Positions 7,968-17,762 of a stretch of DNA of 64,000 nt are shown here, one piece after another (positions within the stretch are counted from its first letter, which is position 1; each line of letters opens with the position of its first letter). The notes under the pieces were generated by a model. It saw only the letters and a list, made by a program, of their open reading frames with translations. It was not told where the DNA came from and ran no database searches. The stretch is from Spirobacillus cienkowskii (GTDB lineage Bacteria; Bdellovibrionota_B; Oligoflexia; Silvanigrellales; Silvanigrellaceae), in the NCBI RefSeq assembly GCF_037081835.1, contig NZ_CP146516.1, positions 2,714,501-2,778,500 of the forward strand, read 5' to 3'. Both the position numbers and the translations under genes were made by a program.

Positions 7968-8309
7968 TCATAATTTTTTTTCAATTTCATTTAATTTTAT
8001 TAATATATAAATAATACTAAAAATAACATAAAAAACCAACGCAAAATCTATTAAAACAAAAGCATATTCAGAAGATATAAAAAAATATTTAATAAAAATT
8101 AAAAATAAATTTAATAAAAAACCTATAATTTGACTTATAATTAAATAATCAGAGAATTTATCATTTAAAACTCTCCAATTTTCTATAGAAGAATAGCTTT
8201 TAAAAGTTCTATAACCTATAATTTTATTTATTTTTACTTTCCTTACTATAACAGAAATAATAAAAAAAACAAAAATAATCAAAAAATATAAAACATTGTG
8301 ATGATACAT
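7968..8309 (-). CDS. SdpI-family membrane protein
   Basis: The 113-residue protein has three predicted hydrophobic segments. The conserved cytoplasmic-loop motif of the SdpI C-terminal domain is visible as NKIIGYRTFKSYSSIENWRV, comparable to the family pattern N-x-x-x-G-x-R-T followed by W. In Bacillus, SdpI gives immunity to the SdpC toxin and controls its own operon; many relatives have unknown roles. The ATG at 8309 has GGAAG nine bases upstream, so it is preferred over the TTG at 8324. Base composition is far more AT-rich than in surrounding genes, as in its upstream neighbour, a CPBP protease. Confidence 0.7.
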   Translation of the reverse strand: MYHHNVLYFLIIFVFFIISVIVRKVKINKIIGYRTFKSYSSIENWRVLNDKFSDYLIISQIIGFLLNLFLIFIKYFFISSEYAFVLIDFALVFYVIFSIIYILIKLNEIEKKL

Positions 8310-8345
8310 TGATATTGCTTCCAAAACTATAAATTTTTATATAAT

Positions 8346-9152
8346 TTATGTAGAAAATTTTAGATCTATTTTTTGATTTAAAATTTTATAATTATAATAA
8401 TAATAAATTAAAAAAATTACTACAAATACAGAGGTTAAATTTAAAATAATAGTTTTCTGAGAAAAAATTAAATTAAATTTACTTGGCTCTGATAAATTTA
8501 TGCCATTGTTATCAATAAAAAAAAGAGGTAAAAATAGCGTATTCCATCCTAAATGAATAGCCCAAGAAAAAGATATGTTAAAAAAAATCAGATAACCAAC
8601 AATCCGAATAAACCCAAAAATAAACAATCCTAAAAGAGAAAAACCAGAAAGACATTCAGATACATGACGAATTGGATTTGTGTAAAAAATTTGATGTAAA
8701 ATTGCAAAAAAAATCGCCAGTAATATTATTGATAAAAATTTTATATTAAAATTATTTATAGATTCTAATTTATTAACAAGAAAAAAACCTAATACAATTT
8801 CTTCTGCCAAAGTTTGTCCAATAATATAAATAAAAATACTTGTATTAATTTCATAAACAACATTATAATAATTAATATTAATAATCGATAAAAAAAGAAC
8901 TAAAAATACTGAAAGCATTGTAAATATAAACAAAAATAAATGCTTTATCTTCCATTTTAGACCTAATATTTTTAAAAAATGATACTTATTAAACAATAGC
9001 AATAAACTTAACAATGTTATCGATGGACCAATAAAACCTATAAGCTCATACGTGTAACTAAAAATAAAATGAATAATAATAGTAATAATTTTTAATTTAT
9101 TTATACTAATTGGCGCTATTTTAATAATGTTTATTCGCATTATAATTGCCAT
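8346..9152 (-). CDS. CPBP-family intramembrane glutamic endopeptidase
   Basis: The 268-residue polytopic protein has about eight hydrophobic segments. The CPBP (Abi, CAAX protease-like) motifs are present: the catalytic pair in LAEEIVLGFFLVNKL (EExxxxF rather than the commoner EExxxR), then FFAILHQIF (FxxxH) and AIHLGWNTLF (HxxxN). Family members process prenylated or membrane proteins, and several give immunity against bacteriocins. There is no clear ribosome site; ATGs at 9152 and 9140 are both possible starts. The gene lies 36 bases upstream of the SdpI-like gene on the same strand, suggesting one operon. Its very low GC content suggests acquisition. Confidence 0.8.
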   Translation of the reverse strand: MAIIMRINIIKIAPISINKLKIITIIIHFIFSYTYELIGFIGPSITLLSLLLLFNKYHFLKILGLKWKIKHLFLFIFTMLSVFLVLFLSIININYYNVVYEINTSIFIYIIGQTLAEEIVLGFFLVNKLESINNFNIKFLSIILLAIFFAILHQIFYTNPIRHVSECLSGFSLLGLFIFGFIRIVGYLIFFNISFSWAIHLGWNTLFLPLFFIDNNGINLSEPSKFNLIFSQKTIILNLTSVFVVIFLIYYYYNYKILNQKIDLKFST

Positions 9153-9275
9153 TTTTTAAAGAAAAAACAGATTAAAAATAATCTTATACAAATTTAAAAC
9201 AATGTCAAGATATATAAAAATTAAAAAAATAACATAAATTTAAAATATTTTTTATTGTTTCACTTTTTTTAAATT

Positions 9276-9317
9276 TTTTACGCCTGCTATAAAATAATTT
9301 TTATGGCAGGCGTAAAA
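9276..9317. terminator. Long hairpin downstream of sucD
   Basis: A perfect 12-bp outer stem TTTTACGCCTGC/GCAGGCGTAAAA (9276-9287 and 9306-9317) encloses a 6-bp inner stem ATAAAA/TTTTAT. It lies about 30 bases after the sucD stop. No long T-tract follows on either strand outside the stem, so it may act as a terminator or a 3'-end stabilising structure. Confidence 0.55.
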
Positions 9318-9343
9318 CAATTCAAAATTCCGCTATTTAAGTA

Positions 9344-10225
9344 TTACATACCCAAAGCTTTTTTAAGCGTAATTCCCATATCTGCAGGACTCATGGCAAC
9401 GTGCAAGCCACAAGATTTCATTGCTTCAATTTTTTCTTCTGCAGTTCCTTTACCGCCACTAATAATTGCTCCAGCATGCCCCATGCGTTTGCCTTTAGGC
9501 GCGGTTTGTCCAGCAATAAAGCCAACAACTGGTTTTTTCATATTTCTTTTAATCCAATCTGCAGCTTCAATTTCTAGGTTACCACCAATTTCACCTATCA
9601 TAATAATTGCATCTGTTTCAGAATCTTTTTGAAACATTTCTAACACATCAATAAAACTTGTCCCATTAATGGGATCGCCACCAATTCCAACACAAGTAGA
9701 CTGCCCAATTCCTAATGCAGAAGTTTGGCCAACTGCTTCATAAGTTAACGTTCCTGATTTACTAATAATCCCAACTCTACCTGGGAGATGAATATGCCCA
9801 GGCATAATTCCAATTTTGCATTTATCACCTGGAGTAATAACACCAGGGCAATTTGGTCCAATTAAACGTGTGCGGCCATTCGCATTGTGCAATGCCTTTT
9901 TTACTCGCAACATATCTAAAACAGGAATGCCTTCTGTAATTGCAACAATTAGCTCAATACCCGCATCAATCGCTTCTAATATAGAATCTGCAGCAAATGG
10001 AGGCGGAACAAAAACCATCGTCGCATTTGCGCCTGTTTTTTTAATCGCCTCTTCAACGGTGTTGAACACAGGACGATCAAGAACCGTAGTGCCACCTTTA
10101 CCAGGAACCACACCTCCGACAAGTTGTGTTCCGTATTCTGCGCATTTTTCTGAGTGAAATTTACCTGCACTTCCAGAAATACCTTGGCAAATAAGTTTAG
10201 TTTGCTTACCAACAAGAATAGACAT
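9344..10225 (-). CDS. sucD: Succinyl-CoA synthetase alpha subunit
   Basis: The 293-residue subunit binds CoA and carries the phosphorylated histidine, His250 in [20 protein letters not shown]. Other hallmarks are [16 protein letters not shown] at the N-terminus, [12 protein letters not shown], and the CoA-binding [15 protein letters not shown]. With SucC it converts succinyl-CoA to succinate with formation of ATP or GTP in the TCA cycle. It follows sucC by 28 bases on the same strand. Length is typical. Confidence 0.97.
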   Translation of the reverse strand: MSILVGKQTKLICQGISGSAGKFHSEKCAEYGTQLVGGVVPGKGGTTVLDRPVFNTVEEAIKKTGANATMVFVPPPFAADSILEAIDAGIELIVAITEGIPVLDMLRVKKALHNANGRTRLIGPNCPGVITPGDKCKIGIMPGHIHLPGRVGIISKSGTLTYEAVGQTSALGIGQSTCVGIGGDPINGTSFIDVLEMFQKDSETDAIIMIGEIGGNLEIEAADWIKRNMKKPVVGFIAGQTAPKGKRMGHAGAIISGGKGTAEEKIEAMKSCGLHVAMSPADMGITLKKALGM

Positions 10226-10253
10226 ATTTTTTAACCCTTTATGATCTTTTTTG

Positions 10254-11432
10254 TTACTTTACAGCTGCAACGATTTTTTGCGCTCCATCACCCATCGATG
10301 AAGCGTTAAGAATATTCAAGCCAGATTCACTGAGTATTTTTTTACCAAGATCTACATTTGTTCCTTCTAAACGAACAACTAAAGGAACTGTCAATCCTAA
10401 TTCTTTTGCTGCTGCAACAATACCATTTGCAATCACGTCACACTTCATAATTCCGCCAAAAATATTAACAAATATACCTTTAACAGCCTTATCTCTTAAT
10501 ATAATTCTAAATGCTTGGGTTACTGTTTCTTGACTAGCACCACCACCTACATCTAAAAAGTTTGCAGGTTGTCCACCGGATTGTTTAATAATATCCATTG
10601 TTGCCATTGCTAAGCCTGCGCCATTTACTAAGCACCCAATATTTCCTTCTAGAGATACGTAGCTTAAACCATATTTTGATGCTTCAAGTTCTCTGGGATC
10701 GTCTTCTTGGTAATCTCTCATATCAGAGATATTTGGATGTCTAAATAATGCATTTTCATCAAAACTCATTTTGCAGTCTAAAATTTCTAATGAACCTTTT
10801 TTGGTTAAAACAAGTGGATTAATTTCTACCATAGAGCAATCATAAGCCATAAATGCCTGAAATAACCCTTTAAGAGTTTTGGCAAAGTCTTTTGCAAGAG
10901 GCGTCCCTAAACCAAAACCTAGCCCAATACTTAATTTACGAATTGTAAAATCTTGTAAGCCTACTGTTGGGTCGATATCTGCAGTAATGATTTTTTCTGG
11001 GTGTTTTTCTGCAACTTCTTCAATATCCATTCCACCTTCGGTAGATGCCATAACACCAATTGAAGCGGTTTCACGATTGACAACAAGTGCAAAATAATAC
11101 TCTTTATCTATTTCACATCCTTCTGCGATTAATAACTTATGTACTTTTTTTCCTTGTGGACCAGTTTGATTGGTTACCAACGTCATACCAATCATTTTTT
11201 CTGCAATAGCAAACGCTTCCTCAGGAGTTTTTGCAATTTTTACGCCACCTGCTTTACCGCGTCCACCAGAATGAACTTGTGCTTTTACCACAGCAATTTT
11301 TCCATTTTTTCCGCAAGAAAGACTACGTGCAGCCCATTCAGCCTCAGTTGCGGTGTACGCAAGCTTGCCTTGAGGTATGGTAAGACCAAAATGGGAAAGA
11401 AGTTCTTTTGCCTGATACTCATGAATATTCAT
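10254..11432 (-). CDS. sucC: Succinyl-CoA synthetase beta subunit
   Basis: The 392-residue subunit carries the ATP-grasp fold that binds nucleotide and Mg, and contributes the succinate site. It starts [16 protein letters not shown], and shows [24 protein letters not shown] and the C-terminal signature [18 protein letters not shown] place the start at the ATG at 11432, seven bases after GGAG; the upstream TTG at 11444 would include the ribosome site. The same TTTTGGAGTAT leader precedes ppa. First gene of the sucCD operon. Confidence 0.97.
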   Translation of the reverse strand: MNIHEYQAKELLSHFGLTIPQGKLAYTATEAEWAARSLSCGKNGKIAVVKAQVHSGGRGKAGGVKIAKTPEEAFAIAEKMIGMTLVTNQTGPQGKKVHKLLIAEGCEIDKEYYFALVVNRETASIGVMASTEGGMDIEEVAEKHPEKIITADIDPTVGLQDFTIRKLSIGLGFGLGTPLAKDFAKTLKGLFQAFMAYDCSMVEINPLVLTKKGSLEILDCKMSFDENALFRHPNISDMRDYQEDDPRELEASKYGLSYVSLEGNIGCLVNGAGLAMATMDIIKQSGGQPANFLDVGGGASQETVTQAFRIILRDKAVKGIFVNIFGGIMKCDVIANGIVAAAKELGLTVPLVVRLEGTNVDLGKKILSESGLNILNASSMGDGAQKIVAAVK

Positions 11433-11854
11433 GAAATACTCCAAAAATAAAATGACAATTTAACAAATGAACAACTGCTCCCAGAAAGAAGTCAGCTGCC
11501 CTAACAATTAGCGACTTTACATTTATTTTCAATATAGAGAAAGGGGGGTATGAATCTACCCAAACATGACGCAAAGCAAAAATTTAACCTATCCAATATT
11601 AAGCAAAAAGGAATCATTTACTCACATCGAGACATGAAGTTTTAAAATTTAACCACAACAACACAACAATGGCTTAACAGCACAATAAAGGCGAGAGCAA
11701 TTTTTTATTGCTAATTTAATAATTGTTTTTATAAAGTTAAATAAATTTTATATAAATATTTTTAAAGATATGTGTTATATTTTAATTCACTTTGTTTTAT
11801 TAAAAATTTTTCTTCAGTCTAATAAAAACAAAATATTTTAAAAAAGGAGGCAGC
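11433..11854. other. Divergent intergenic region between sucC and a lipoprotein gene
   Basis: About 420 bases without a gene. The left part should hold the sucCD promoter, but I find no convincing -35/-10 pair there. The right part becomes very AT-rich and holds the extended -10 element described separately. No RNA gene or repeat is evident. Confidence 0.6.
11773..11781 (+). promoter_or_regulatory. Possible extended -10 promoter for the lipoprotein gene
   Basis: TGT followed by TATATT forms an extended -10 element about 74 bases upstream of the ATG at 11855. The -35 region is AT-rich without a clear box. Confidence 0.4.
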
Positions 11855-13612
11855 ATGTTTTGGTATGCAAGTGTTTTTATCTCATATATCATTATATTAT
11901 TATTAGCAAATTTATTAAGTTGTAACATTAAAGATAAAAAAAGTTTACAAAATTATAATTCTGACAAATCTGTGAAAAATACTGAAGTTCAGATTAAGTA
12001 TAAAACTATTCCTGCTGGTACCTGTAGCAACTACAAGATAATTTCTTCTTTAGATACAAAAATTGTGAATCAACATTTAAAATTAATTGATAGCGAAAAT
12101 CAATTTTTTCTCGACAAAGATTTACAAAAAATTTGCGCATATAATGTTGTAATATTATCTAACACAGAGTCAATTAAGAAAATAGCTCATATTGGCGCTA
12201 GCGCTCATTTTGTTTTAGAAGATCAAATTATTTCAAATATTGTAACTGTATCTGAAACTCCAAGTATTGTTAATATTACACAATTAGGTCTGCAAACTTT
12301 TATACCTTTAGATGGTAATTCAGAGCCTTTTAGTATCTGGGTGCAACACAACATAAACGAAAAGTTTGAACGTTTAAATTCTATAGAAAAAATTACCGTT
12401 TTTGGAAATAAAAATGAAAATAACGTTTTATTTCAAATAAAAAAAGTACCAGAAAACGATTTTTCATTATTTTATCTTACAGTACCCAAAGATTTTTCTT
12501 ATGGAAATTATGATTTAATTTTTCAAGTCAATGAAGCGGCTAATGTGGAGTTACTGTTTCCAATTCAAGTTGTACAAAAAGACGAAATTTTAGGATCTCC
12601 TGAAATTAAATCTATAGAAGTTCATCTTCTCAAAACACCTAATATTCCTAATAATTCAACAATTCAAATTGGGGAATGTGTTGATTACAGTGTCATTGCA
12701 GTCGATCTTAATGGGAAAAAGCATAGTATCACTAATATGAAACATTTGTATACGACATCTTTTTATCCAGAAAAAAGAGGTTTTTCCGTAAATCCTACAA
12801 AAGGAAAAATATGTGCATTTGAAGTTGATGGAACTAATAATTTATTCTATCCATCAGAAAATGAAATGGTTGAATTTCATGTTAAATACAATAAAGTAGC
12901 TAAAGAAGAGATAACAAATACTATTTCGTTGGTTGCCGCATTTACCAAAGAAAAAATCAAATTCACACCCAAAATTGCGTCTATAGAAATTCGTCTTTCC
13001 AATAATAATTCAACAATTCCAATTAATTCTTGTATTGACTACAATGTAATTTTAATAGATTCTGATGGAAATGAGCAAGATATCACTAAACAAAATTCGT
13101 ACATAACATCCTTTTCCCCAGAACAAAGTGGTTTTTCTATGTATCCTAAAAAGGGAAAAATTTGTGCATTTCAAGACGATGGGAAACCTCCAGAGCAAAA
13201 TAAGACCGTTAACTTTAACGTTAAATACAAAGTGATAGGTACTTATAAAGAGATAATAGATACTGTTTCATTAGTTACAGCAGCAGAACCCGAATTTGTC
13301 CTGCAGCAATACAATCCTATTTCAACAGATTTAAATGAATATAACTTAACTGCATATGCTGGATTAAAAACCCAAAATTTTAAAATTAATTTAATAAAAA
13401 CTTTAGACAGAAGCCAAACTAGTTTTGCAAGCAACGAAGAAGATTTTGAAATTCTAGATGAAGAAAATCGTTCTATTAAACTCAATTCATTGCATGATCC
13501 CACTTTGTTTAATTTTATAATGCCAGAGTATGCAAGGGGTAACTATAACTTTACCTTGCGCATGAAAAAATATCCAAGCATCACGGCAGATTTTTCTGTT
13601 ACTGTAAGATAA
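11855..13612 (+). CDS. Lipoprotein with tandem cysteine-containing Ig-like repeats
   Basis: The 585-residue protein starts with a lipoprotein signal peptide ending LLANLLSC, so Cys23 is the likely lipidated residue. A strong AAAGGAGG ribosome site precedes the ATG. Two repeats of about 120 residues (roughly 252-372 and 374-490) share the pattern SIE[VI][HR]L, a C[VI]DY segment, a TSF-P[E]-[KR/QS]G-FS segment and KGKICAF near the end. A third diverged copy lies near residues 44-100 (GTCSNYKI, LQKICAY). The mostly beta-strand sequence suggests a bacterial Ig-like fold with one disulfide per repeat. I do not recognise a family. It probably sits on the cell surface or in the periplasm. The gene stands alone, convergent with the next gene. 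Confidence 0.75.
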   Translation: MFWYASVFISYIIILLLANLLSCNIKDKKSLQNYNSDKSVKNTEVQIKYKTIPAGTCSNYKIISSLDTKIVNQHLKLIDSENQFFLDKDLQKICAYNVVILSNTESIKKIAHIGASAHFVLEDQIISNIVTVSETPSIVNITQLGLQTFIPLDGNSEPFSIWVQHNINEKFERLNSIEKITVFGNKNENNVLFQIKKVPENDFSLFYLTVPKDFSYGNYDLIFQVNEAANVELLFPIQVVQKDEILGSPEIKSIEVHLLKTPNIPNNSTIQIGECVDYSVIAVDLNGKKHSITNMKHLYTTSFYPEKRGFSVNPTKGKICAFEVDGTNNLFYPSENEMVEFHVKYNKVAKEEITNTISLVAAFTKEKIKFTPKIASIEIRLSNNNSTIPINSCIDYNVILIDSDGNEQDITKQNSYITSFSPEQSGFSMYPKKGKICAFQDDGKPPEQNKTVNFNVKYKVIGTYKEIIDTVSLVTAAEPEFVLQQYNPISTDLNEYNLTAYAGLKTQNFKINLIKTLDRSQTSFASNEEDFEILDEENRSIKLNSLHDPTLFNFIMPEYARGNYNFTLRMKKYPSITADFSVTVR

Positions 13613-13619
13613 CAGATTA

Positions 13620-14678
13620 TTAAATGCTTAAGTTTTTTTTGATAGCATCAATTTTTGAAATAATTTCTTGCCATTCTAAATCAAAAGAACTTTCTTCTAT
13701 AACACCGCCTCCAGCGCAAATTTTTAATTCATTTGCATTCCATTGAATACCTCTTATGGTGCACACACAAAATGAGTGGTTTTTATCAATTAAAACACCA
13801 AAAGGAGATGCATAATATCCTCTATGAGAGGATTCTATTTTACAATAATTTAACCATTTTGATACAGAATTTTTAGGCAATATACCCACTGCTGCTGTAG
13901 GATGAATTTTTTTTAGAATTTCAACAAAATTAAATTTTATATCATCAAAAATTTTAGCTGTAATATTCGTTTTTAAATGTACTAAACTAGAAAGTTGCAA
14001 AACTTCTGTATTTTCAATTAAAACATCTGCTATATTTGATAAAGAATATTTTAAACCTTCTATAACACAAAAATGCTCTTTTCTAATTTTAGAATCCATA
14101 ATTATATCTAATTTATTAAAATTTTTATTATACTGCATTGTTCCTGCTAATGCTATTGTTTTAATAATATTATTTTCTTGCGTAAATAATAACTCTGGAG
14201 TGGCTCCAATACTACCCCAATTATTACACCAAAATCCATAAATATATGATGACTCACTTGAGTTTTGCAATAAATTTTTTATAAAATAAACTTTATGCTT
14301 TCTTTCTATTAAAAAATTTCCTCTTAAAAATGTAAAAGGGACTCCTTTTTTTAATCGCTGATTAATAATTTCATTCTTTAAAGATGAAAATCTATTAAAA
14401 TAATAATCTTTTTCAACTTTATCCCAAATAATTTCTGGTTTTTCTGAGAATTCGTTATTCAATAAGTCAAAAAAATTAGAAAAACTTACATCATAAAATT
14501 CATCAGAAGTAAAAAAACTTTTTTCTTGGGACATGTAAAAATCATTTAAATAAAAACTTGGGTAACACTCAAAATTTGAAGTATTCAATTTCGGAATTAA
14601 GCAAAAAATTTTCTTTTGATTTGGTATACCAATAAAATACCCACATTCTAAAAATTTGTCTAAAATTTTCTTATTCAT
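13620..14678 (-). CDS. Chorismate-binding enzyme, isochorismate synthase-like
   Basis: The 352-residue protein covers the chorismate-binding domain shared by isochorismate synthase (MenF/EntC), anthranilate synthase TrpE and PabB. Visible motifs in order are GSIGATPELLF, IRKEHFCVIEGLKYSL, LSSLVHLKTNITAKI, KIHPTAAVGILPK (HPTPAVGG-like), ESSHRGYYASPFGVL, CTIRGIQW and CAGGGVIEESSFDLEWQE. The lack of a TrpE-type N-terminal domain and the short length favour isochorismate synthase, the first step to menaquinone or a siderophore. No other men gene is in the window, so the pathway remains open. It lies 26 bases after rluD on the same strand. Confidence 0.75.
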   Translation of the reverse strand: MNKKILDKFLECGYFIGIPNQKKIFCLIPKLNTSNFECYPSFYLNDFYMSQEKSFFTSDEFYDVSFSNFFDLLNNEFSEKPEIIWDKVEKDYYFNRFSSLKNEIINQRLKKGVPFTFLRGNFLIERKHKVYFIKNLLQNSSESSYIYGFWCNNWGSIGATPELLFTQENNIIKTIALAGTMQYNKNFNKLDIIMDSKIRKEHFCVIEGLKYSLSNIADVLIENTEVLQLSSLVHLKTNITAKIFDDIKFNFVEILKKIHPTAAVGILPKNSVSKWLNYCKIESSHRGYYASPFGVLIDKNHSFCVCTIRGIQWNANELKICAGGGVIEESSFDLEWQEIISKIDAIKKNLSI

Positions 14679-14704
14679 TTATGGATACCTTTAAACAATT
14701 TTCT

Positions 14705-15673
14705 TTATCTTATCAAGTTTAGCATATTAAAAAAATCCACAGGATAAGAAGAATTAAAATTTAATGCTTCTCCGGTAATTGGATGATCAAAACCCAAATG
14801 AACTGCATGTAACATTTGTCTGTTAGCATTTTTTGAAACTAATGAAAAAAGTTTTTTATCTGATATAATATAAGGGGGAATTTTTGAATACAAAGCGTCA
14901 CCAAGAATACCATGGTTTAAATAACTTAATTGAACTCTTATTTGATGCGTTCTTCCTGTATGCAGCTGACACTCAACCAAAGAAAACAATCCACTACGTA
15001 ATATTTCGTGTGTAATATAATTTAAAATAGCAATTTTTCCGCTACCTTCTTTTTGTACAGAAAACTTAATTCTATTTTTAGTATCTCTTCCATGCCAAGT
15101 TTCTATTTTACCCTCTAACGGCTGCAATTGACCAAAAATAATTGCATGATACTTTCGTATTTGTTTATGTTCTGCAAACTGTTTTGATAAATTGGTTAAA
15201 GCGAGTTGCGTCTTTGCTGCAACCATAACTCCGCTGGTATCTCTATCAAGTCTATGCACAATTCCTGCCCGTGCCGAACTGCCAAGTGAAGGCAATGCGC
15301 AACCACAGCGATTAAGCAATGCATTGACTAGAGTGCCAGAACTCACACCAGCTCCTGGATGAACCACCATTCCAGCCTGTTTATCTATAACAATTACATG
15401 TTCATCTTCAAATAAAATATTTAAAGGAATATCTTCTGCCTGTGGACTAATTTCTTTATCAAATACAAAAGACAAGTCTACTTCAACTATTTGATTTGTT
15501 TTAAGTCTAAACGAAGGCTTTTGAAATTTGTTATCAACTTTTACTTTTTTATTTAATATTAATTTATTAGAATAAGAACGACTTGGAATCACATCAAAAA
15601 CACGAGTAATAAAAACATCTAATCTTTCACTATTAAATTCATCTGTTACAATGAGTTGCGTAATGCTATCCAT
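14705..15673 (-). CDS. rluD: Ribosomal large subunit pseudouridine synthase, RluD/RluA family
   Basis: The 322-residue protein has an N-terminal S4 RNA-binding domain (about residues 14-75) and the RluA-type catalytic domain. The catalytic aspartate is Asp143 in GIVHRLDRDTSGVMV, and HTGRTHQIRVQL is the second family signature. Enzymes of this type modify uridines in 23S rRNA; RluD modifies helix 69. The exact target cannot be read from sequence, so the RluD assignment rests on the S4 domain and length. It follows the HTH gene by 39 bases in what looks like one operon. Confidence 0.9.
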   Translation of the reverse strand: MDSITQLIVTDEFNSERLDVFITRVFDVIPSRSYSNKLILNKKVKVDNKFQKPSFRLKTNQIVEVDLSFVFDKEISPQAEDIPLNILFEDEHVIVIDKQAGMVVHPGAGVSSGTLVNALLNRCGCALPSLGSSARAGIVHRLDRDTSGVMVAAKTQLALTNLSKQFAEHKQIRKYHAIIFGQLQPLEGKIETWHGRDTKNRIKFSVQKEGSGKIAILNYITHEILRSGLFSLVECQLHTGRTHQIRVQLSYLNHGILGDALYSKIPPYIISDKKLFSLVSKNANRQMLHAVHLGFDHPITGEALNFNSSYPVDFFNMLNLIR

Positions 15674-15712
15674 ACGTTGTCAACCTAAGTATTTAGCCTA
15701 AGGATGACAAAA

Positions 15713-16441
15713 TTACCTTTTTTTAATCAACCTTTTTTGGCCTCTATAGAGATCCATTAATGCTTCAACAAGATCCTTTCTGTCAAGACCTAAGTAATTT
15801 AAATAAGAATTAAAAAAACCTCTTGCATAAACCTCTGCGGGCAATTTATCAAATGAGTCTATTTCAATTGCTTCAAGATAATTTTTACTTACTTTAATTT
15901 TACTAGACATCTCATCTAAATTTACATTCATTTTTTCTCTTAATATTTTAAGAATTTTTCCAGAAATTTTTTCGTATGTTGATATAATATCCTCTAACTC
16001 TTTTATATTTTCTTGATTTTCTGCATTGTAAGCTCTAACTCGATTATTTAAATTTGTATCAGAATGAGATTTAGAAAAACTTTGCTGATTTTTATAAAAG
16101 TTTTTAGGATTTTCATAATTTTTTTTCATATAAATTATATTATCTTCTTTATTATAACTAGTTTTAACAGGATTTGGTTTTGCTATAGGTAGCAAAGATG
16201 CAGAAATGACAACATCTTCATTATCTGGTGAAGCATCTTGTTCTATATAATTAATTAATTCTTGAAAAGCATTTTCTAATTGATCATAATAAACCAATCC
16301 CTCTTGTTGTTTTCCTTGAAATTTTTCGTCTAAATATTTTCTTTTACTACGATATGCTATTTCTATTTTATTAATTGATAAATCACCGTCTTTTATATCT
16401 AGAATTTCTAACGGATTTATTTTTTTATTTGCAACATTCAT
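15713..16441 (-). CDS. J-like N-terminus fused to a RodZ-type helix-turn-helix
   Basis: The 242-residue protein starts with a segment resembling helices I-III of a DnaJ domain (NPLEILDIKDGDLSINKIEI then AYRSKRKYLDEKF) but without the HPD motif. A poorly conserved linker follows. The C-terminal 75 residues form an HTH of the RodZ/YfgA type: LREKMNVNLDEMSSKIKVSK, then YLEAIEIDSFDKLPAEVYAR and GFFNSYLNYLGLD. Unlike RodZ, there is no transmembrane segment. The gene lies four bases downstream of a MinD/FlhG-like ATPase, suggesting they act together, perhaps in spatial organisation or flagellar control. That role is inference. Confidence 0.75.
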   Translation of the reverse strand: MNVANKKINPLEILDIKDGDLSINKIEIAYRSKRKYLDEKFQGKQQEGLVYYDQLENAFQELINYIEQDASPDNEDVVISASLLPIAKPNPVKTSYNKEDNIIYMKKNYENPKNFYKNQQSFSKSHSDTNLNNRVRAYNAENQENIKELEDIISTYEKISGKILKILREKMNVNLDEMSSKIKVSKNYLEAIEIDSFDKLPAEVYARGFFNSYLNYLGLDRKDLVEALMDLYRGQKRLIKKR

Positions 16442-16445
16442 AATT

Positions 16446-17762
16446 TTATCCAGCTTTTTCTAAATTATCTTTTTTAACATCTTGCATAAAAATTTTTGTT
16501 AATTTATCGGTAATATTATTTATATTAACAGCGATTGTAGATAAAGGATAATCAAGTACTAAGGGGCGTTTAACTCGTACTGATTTCCATACTGCATCAT
16601 CATATTTAATAGAGCCTAAAAATTGAGATGTAAATCCAAAGTAACGATTACAAATAACAGACATCGATTCACCTAAATTTTTATCTTCTTTTGTTCTTAC
16701 CTGATTCATAATAATACCAATATTTGTTGCTTCAATCATATCTTTAATTTGTTTCCCAACTTCACTATATTTTTGTGAAAAATTCACCAACTGCGAAAAT
16801 GGTGTTTCTGAGTTTTTAGGGTTTGAGATTTGATTTAAAAGTTCTTTTTCAATAGATTCTTCAATATCAAATGCTTTACAAATACTTTGAATTTTTCTAT
16901 ATAAAATGCTCTTCATAAATACATACGCATTTTCAATACTTGTTGGTTCAGGTGCAACAACTAAGATACCACCATGAGAAAAAATAAAAAAATCTAGGGT
17001 ATGAACATGAGTTCCGGCACCTAAATCTAATATTACAAAATCAGCATCCAATTCTTGCAGTCTTGTAATTAACTTAATTTTTTGCGAACTTTGTGGTTTA
17101 ACTTGTTGCCAAAATTCCTGCCCGCCACCATATAATGTTAAATTTGGAAGGCAACAATTAATTCCAGTTTCTTCTAAGGACGAAACATTTCCATGAATAA
17201 AATCAGCGATTCCAATGCGAGGTGTTGGTACACCAAGACAAGTATGAAGATTTGCCGCTCCTAAATCTAAATCAACTACAGAAACTTTATATCCGAGAGA
17301 GGCTAATCTCACACAAATATTTGCAGAAATAAAGCTTTTTCCAATACCACCTTTACCCCCTCCAATCGAAATAATTTGGGGATTTCTTTTTTTTGATTGC
17401 GATACTTTAACATCTTTATTAGCTTTAACGGGTTTTTCTTCTTGAGAATTTTTTCTTTCTGCTGCTTGATAACCATAAGGATGTTCTAGATCATTTGAAA
17501 CTGATTCATCGATATTTGGCAAATCGAAAAAAGGTGAATCATGATTTTCTTGTAATTCTGAATTTAAATTTAATTTGTGATTTGCATAATCATCAGAATT
17601 ATTTGTATTCGAAACATAGTTTTCTTGTGATATTTTTGCTTGAAAATTTTCTTTTTCAGTGTTTTTTTGATTATTATAATAAGCTCGTATAATTCTTTCA
17701 GTAAAATCAACTGTTTCTTTACTATTTGATTTGAAAATCCCTTTCGCAACAGTTTTTAACAT
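16446..17762 (-). CDS. MinD/ParA-family ATPase (FlhG-like)
   Basis: From the ATG at 17762 the protein has 438 residues. An acidic, Asn-rich N-terminal region of about 120 residues precedes the ATPase core. The deviant Walker A motif is GGGKGGIGKSFISANI, Walker A' is VSVVDLDLGAANLHTCLG, and Walker B is ADFVILDLGAG. The sequence also has the APEPTSIENAY segment characteristic of FlhG/MinD-like proteins. No C-terminal amphipathic helix of the classic MinD type is obvious. I reject the TTG start at 17810 because the ATG has AAGGTGG at a workable distance. The position next to the RodZ-type HTH gene suggests a positioning or regulatory role. Confidence 0.82.
   Translation of the reverse strand: MLKTVAKGIFKSNSKETVDFTERIIRAYYNNQKNTEKENFQAKISQENYVSNTNNSDDYANHKLNLNSELQENHDSPFFDLPNIDESVSNDLEHPYGYQAAERKNSQEEKPVKANKDVKVSQSKKRNPQIISIGGGKGGIGKSFISANICVRLASLGYKVSVVDLDLGAANLHTCLGVPTPRIGIADFIHGNVSSLEETGINCCLPNLTLYGGGQEFWQQVKPQSSQKIKLITRLQELDADFVILDLGAGTHVHTLDFFIFSHGGILVVAPEPTSIENAYVFMKSILYRKIQSICKAFDIEESIEKELLNQISNPKNSETPFSQLVNFSQKYSEVGKQIKDMIEATNIGIIMNQVRTKEDKNLGESMSVICNRYFGFTSQFLGSIKYDDAVWKSVRVKRPLVLDYPLSTIAVNINNITDKLTKIFMQDVKKDNLEKAG

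Noticed and set aside
9303-9632. Long open frames on the plus strand opposite sucD
   Set aside because: They are antisense to a clearly identified, conserved enzyme and arise from its codon pattern; no ribosome site or domain.
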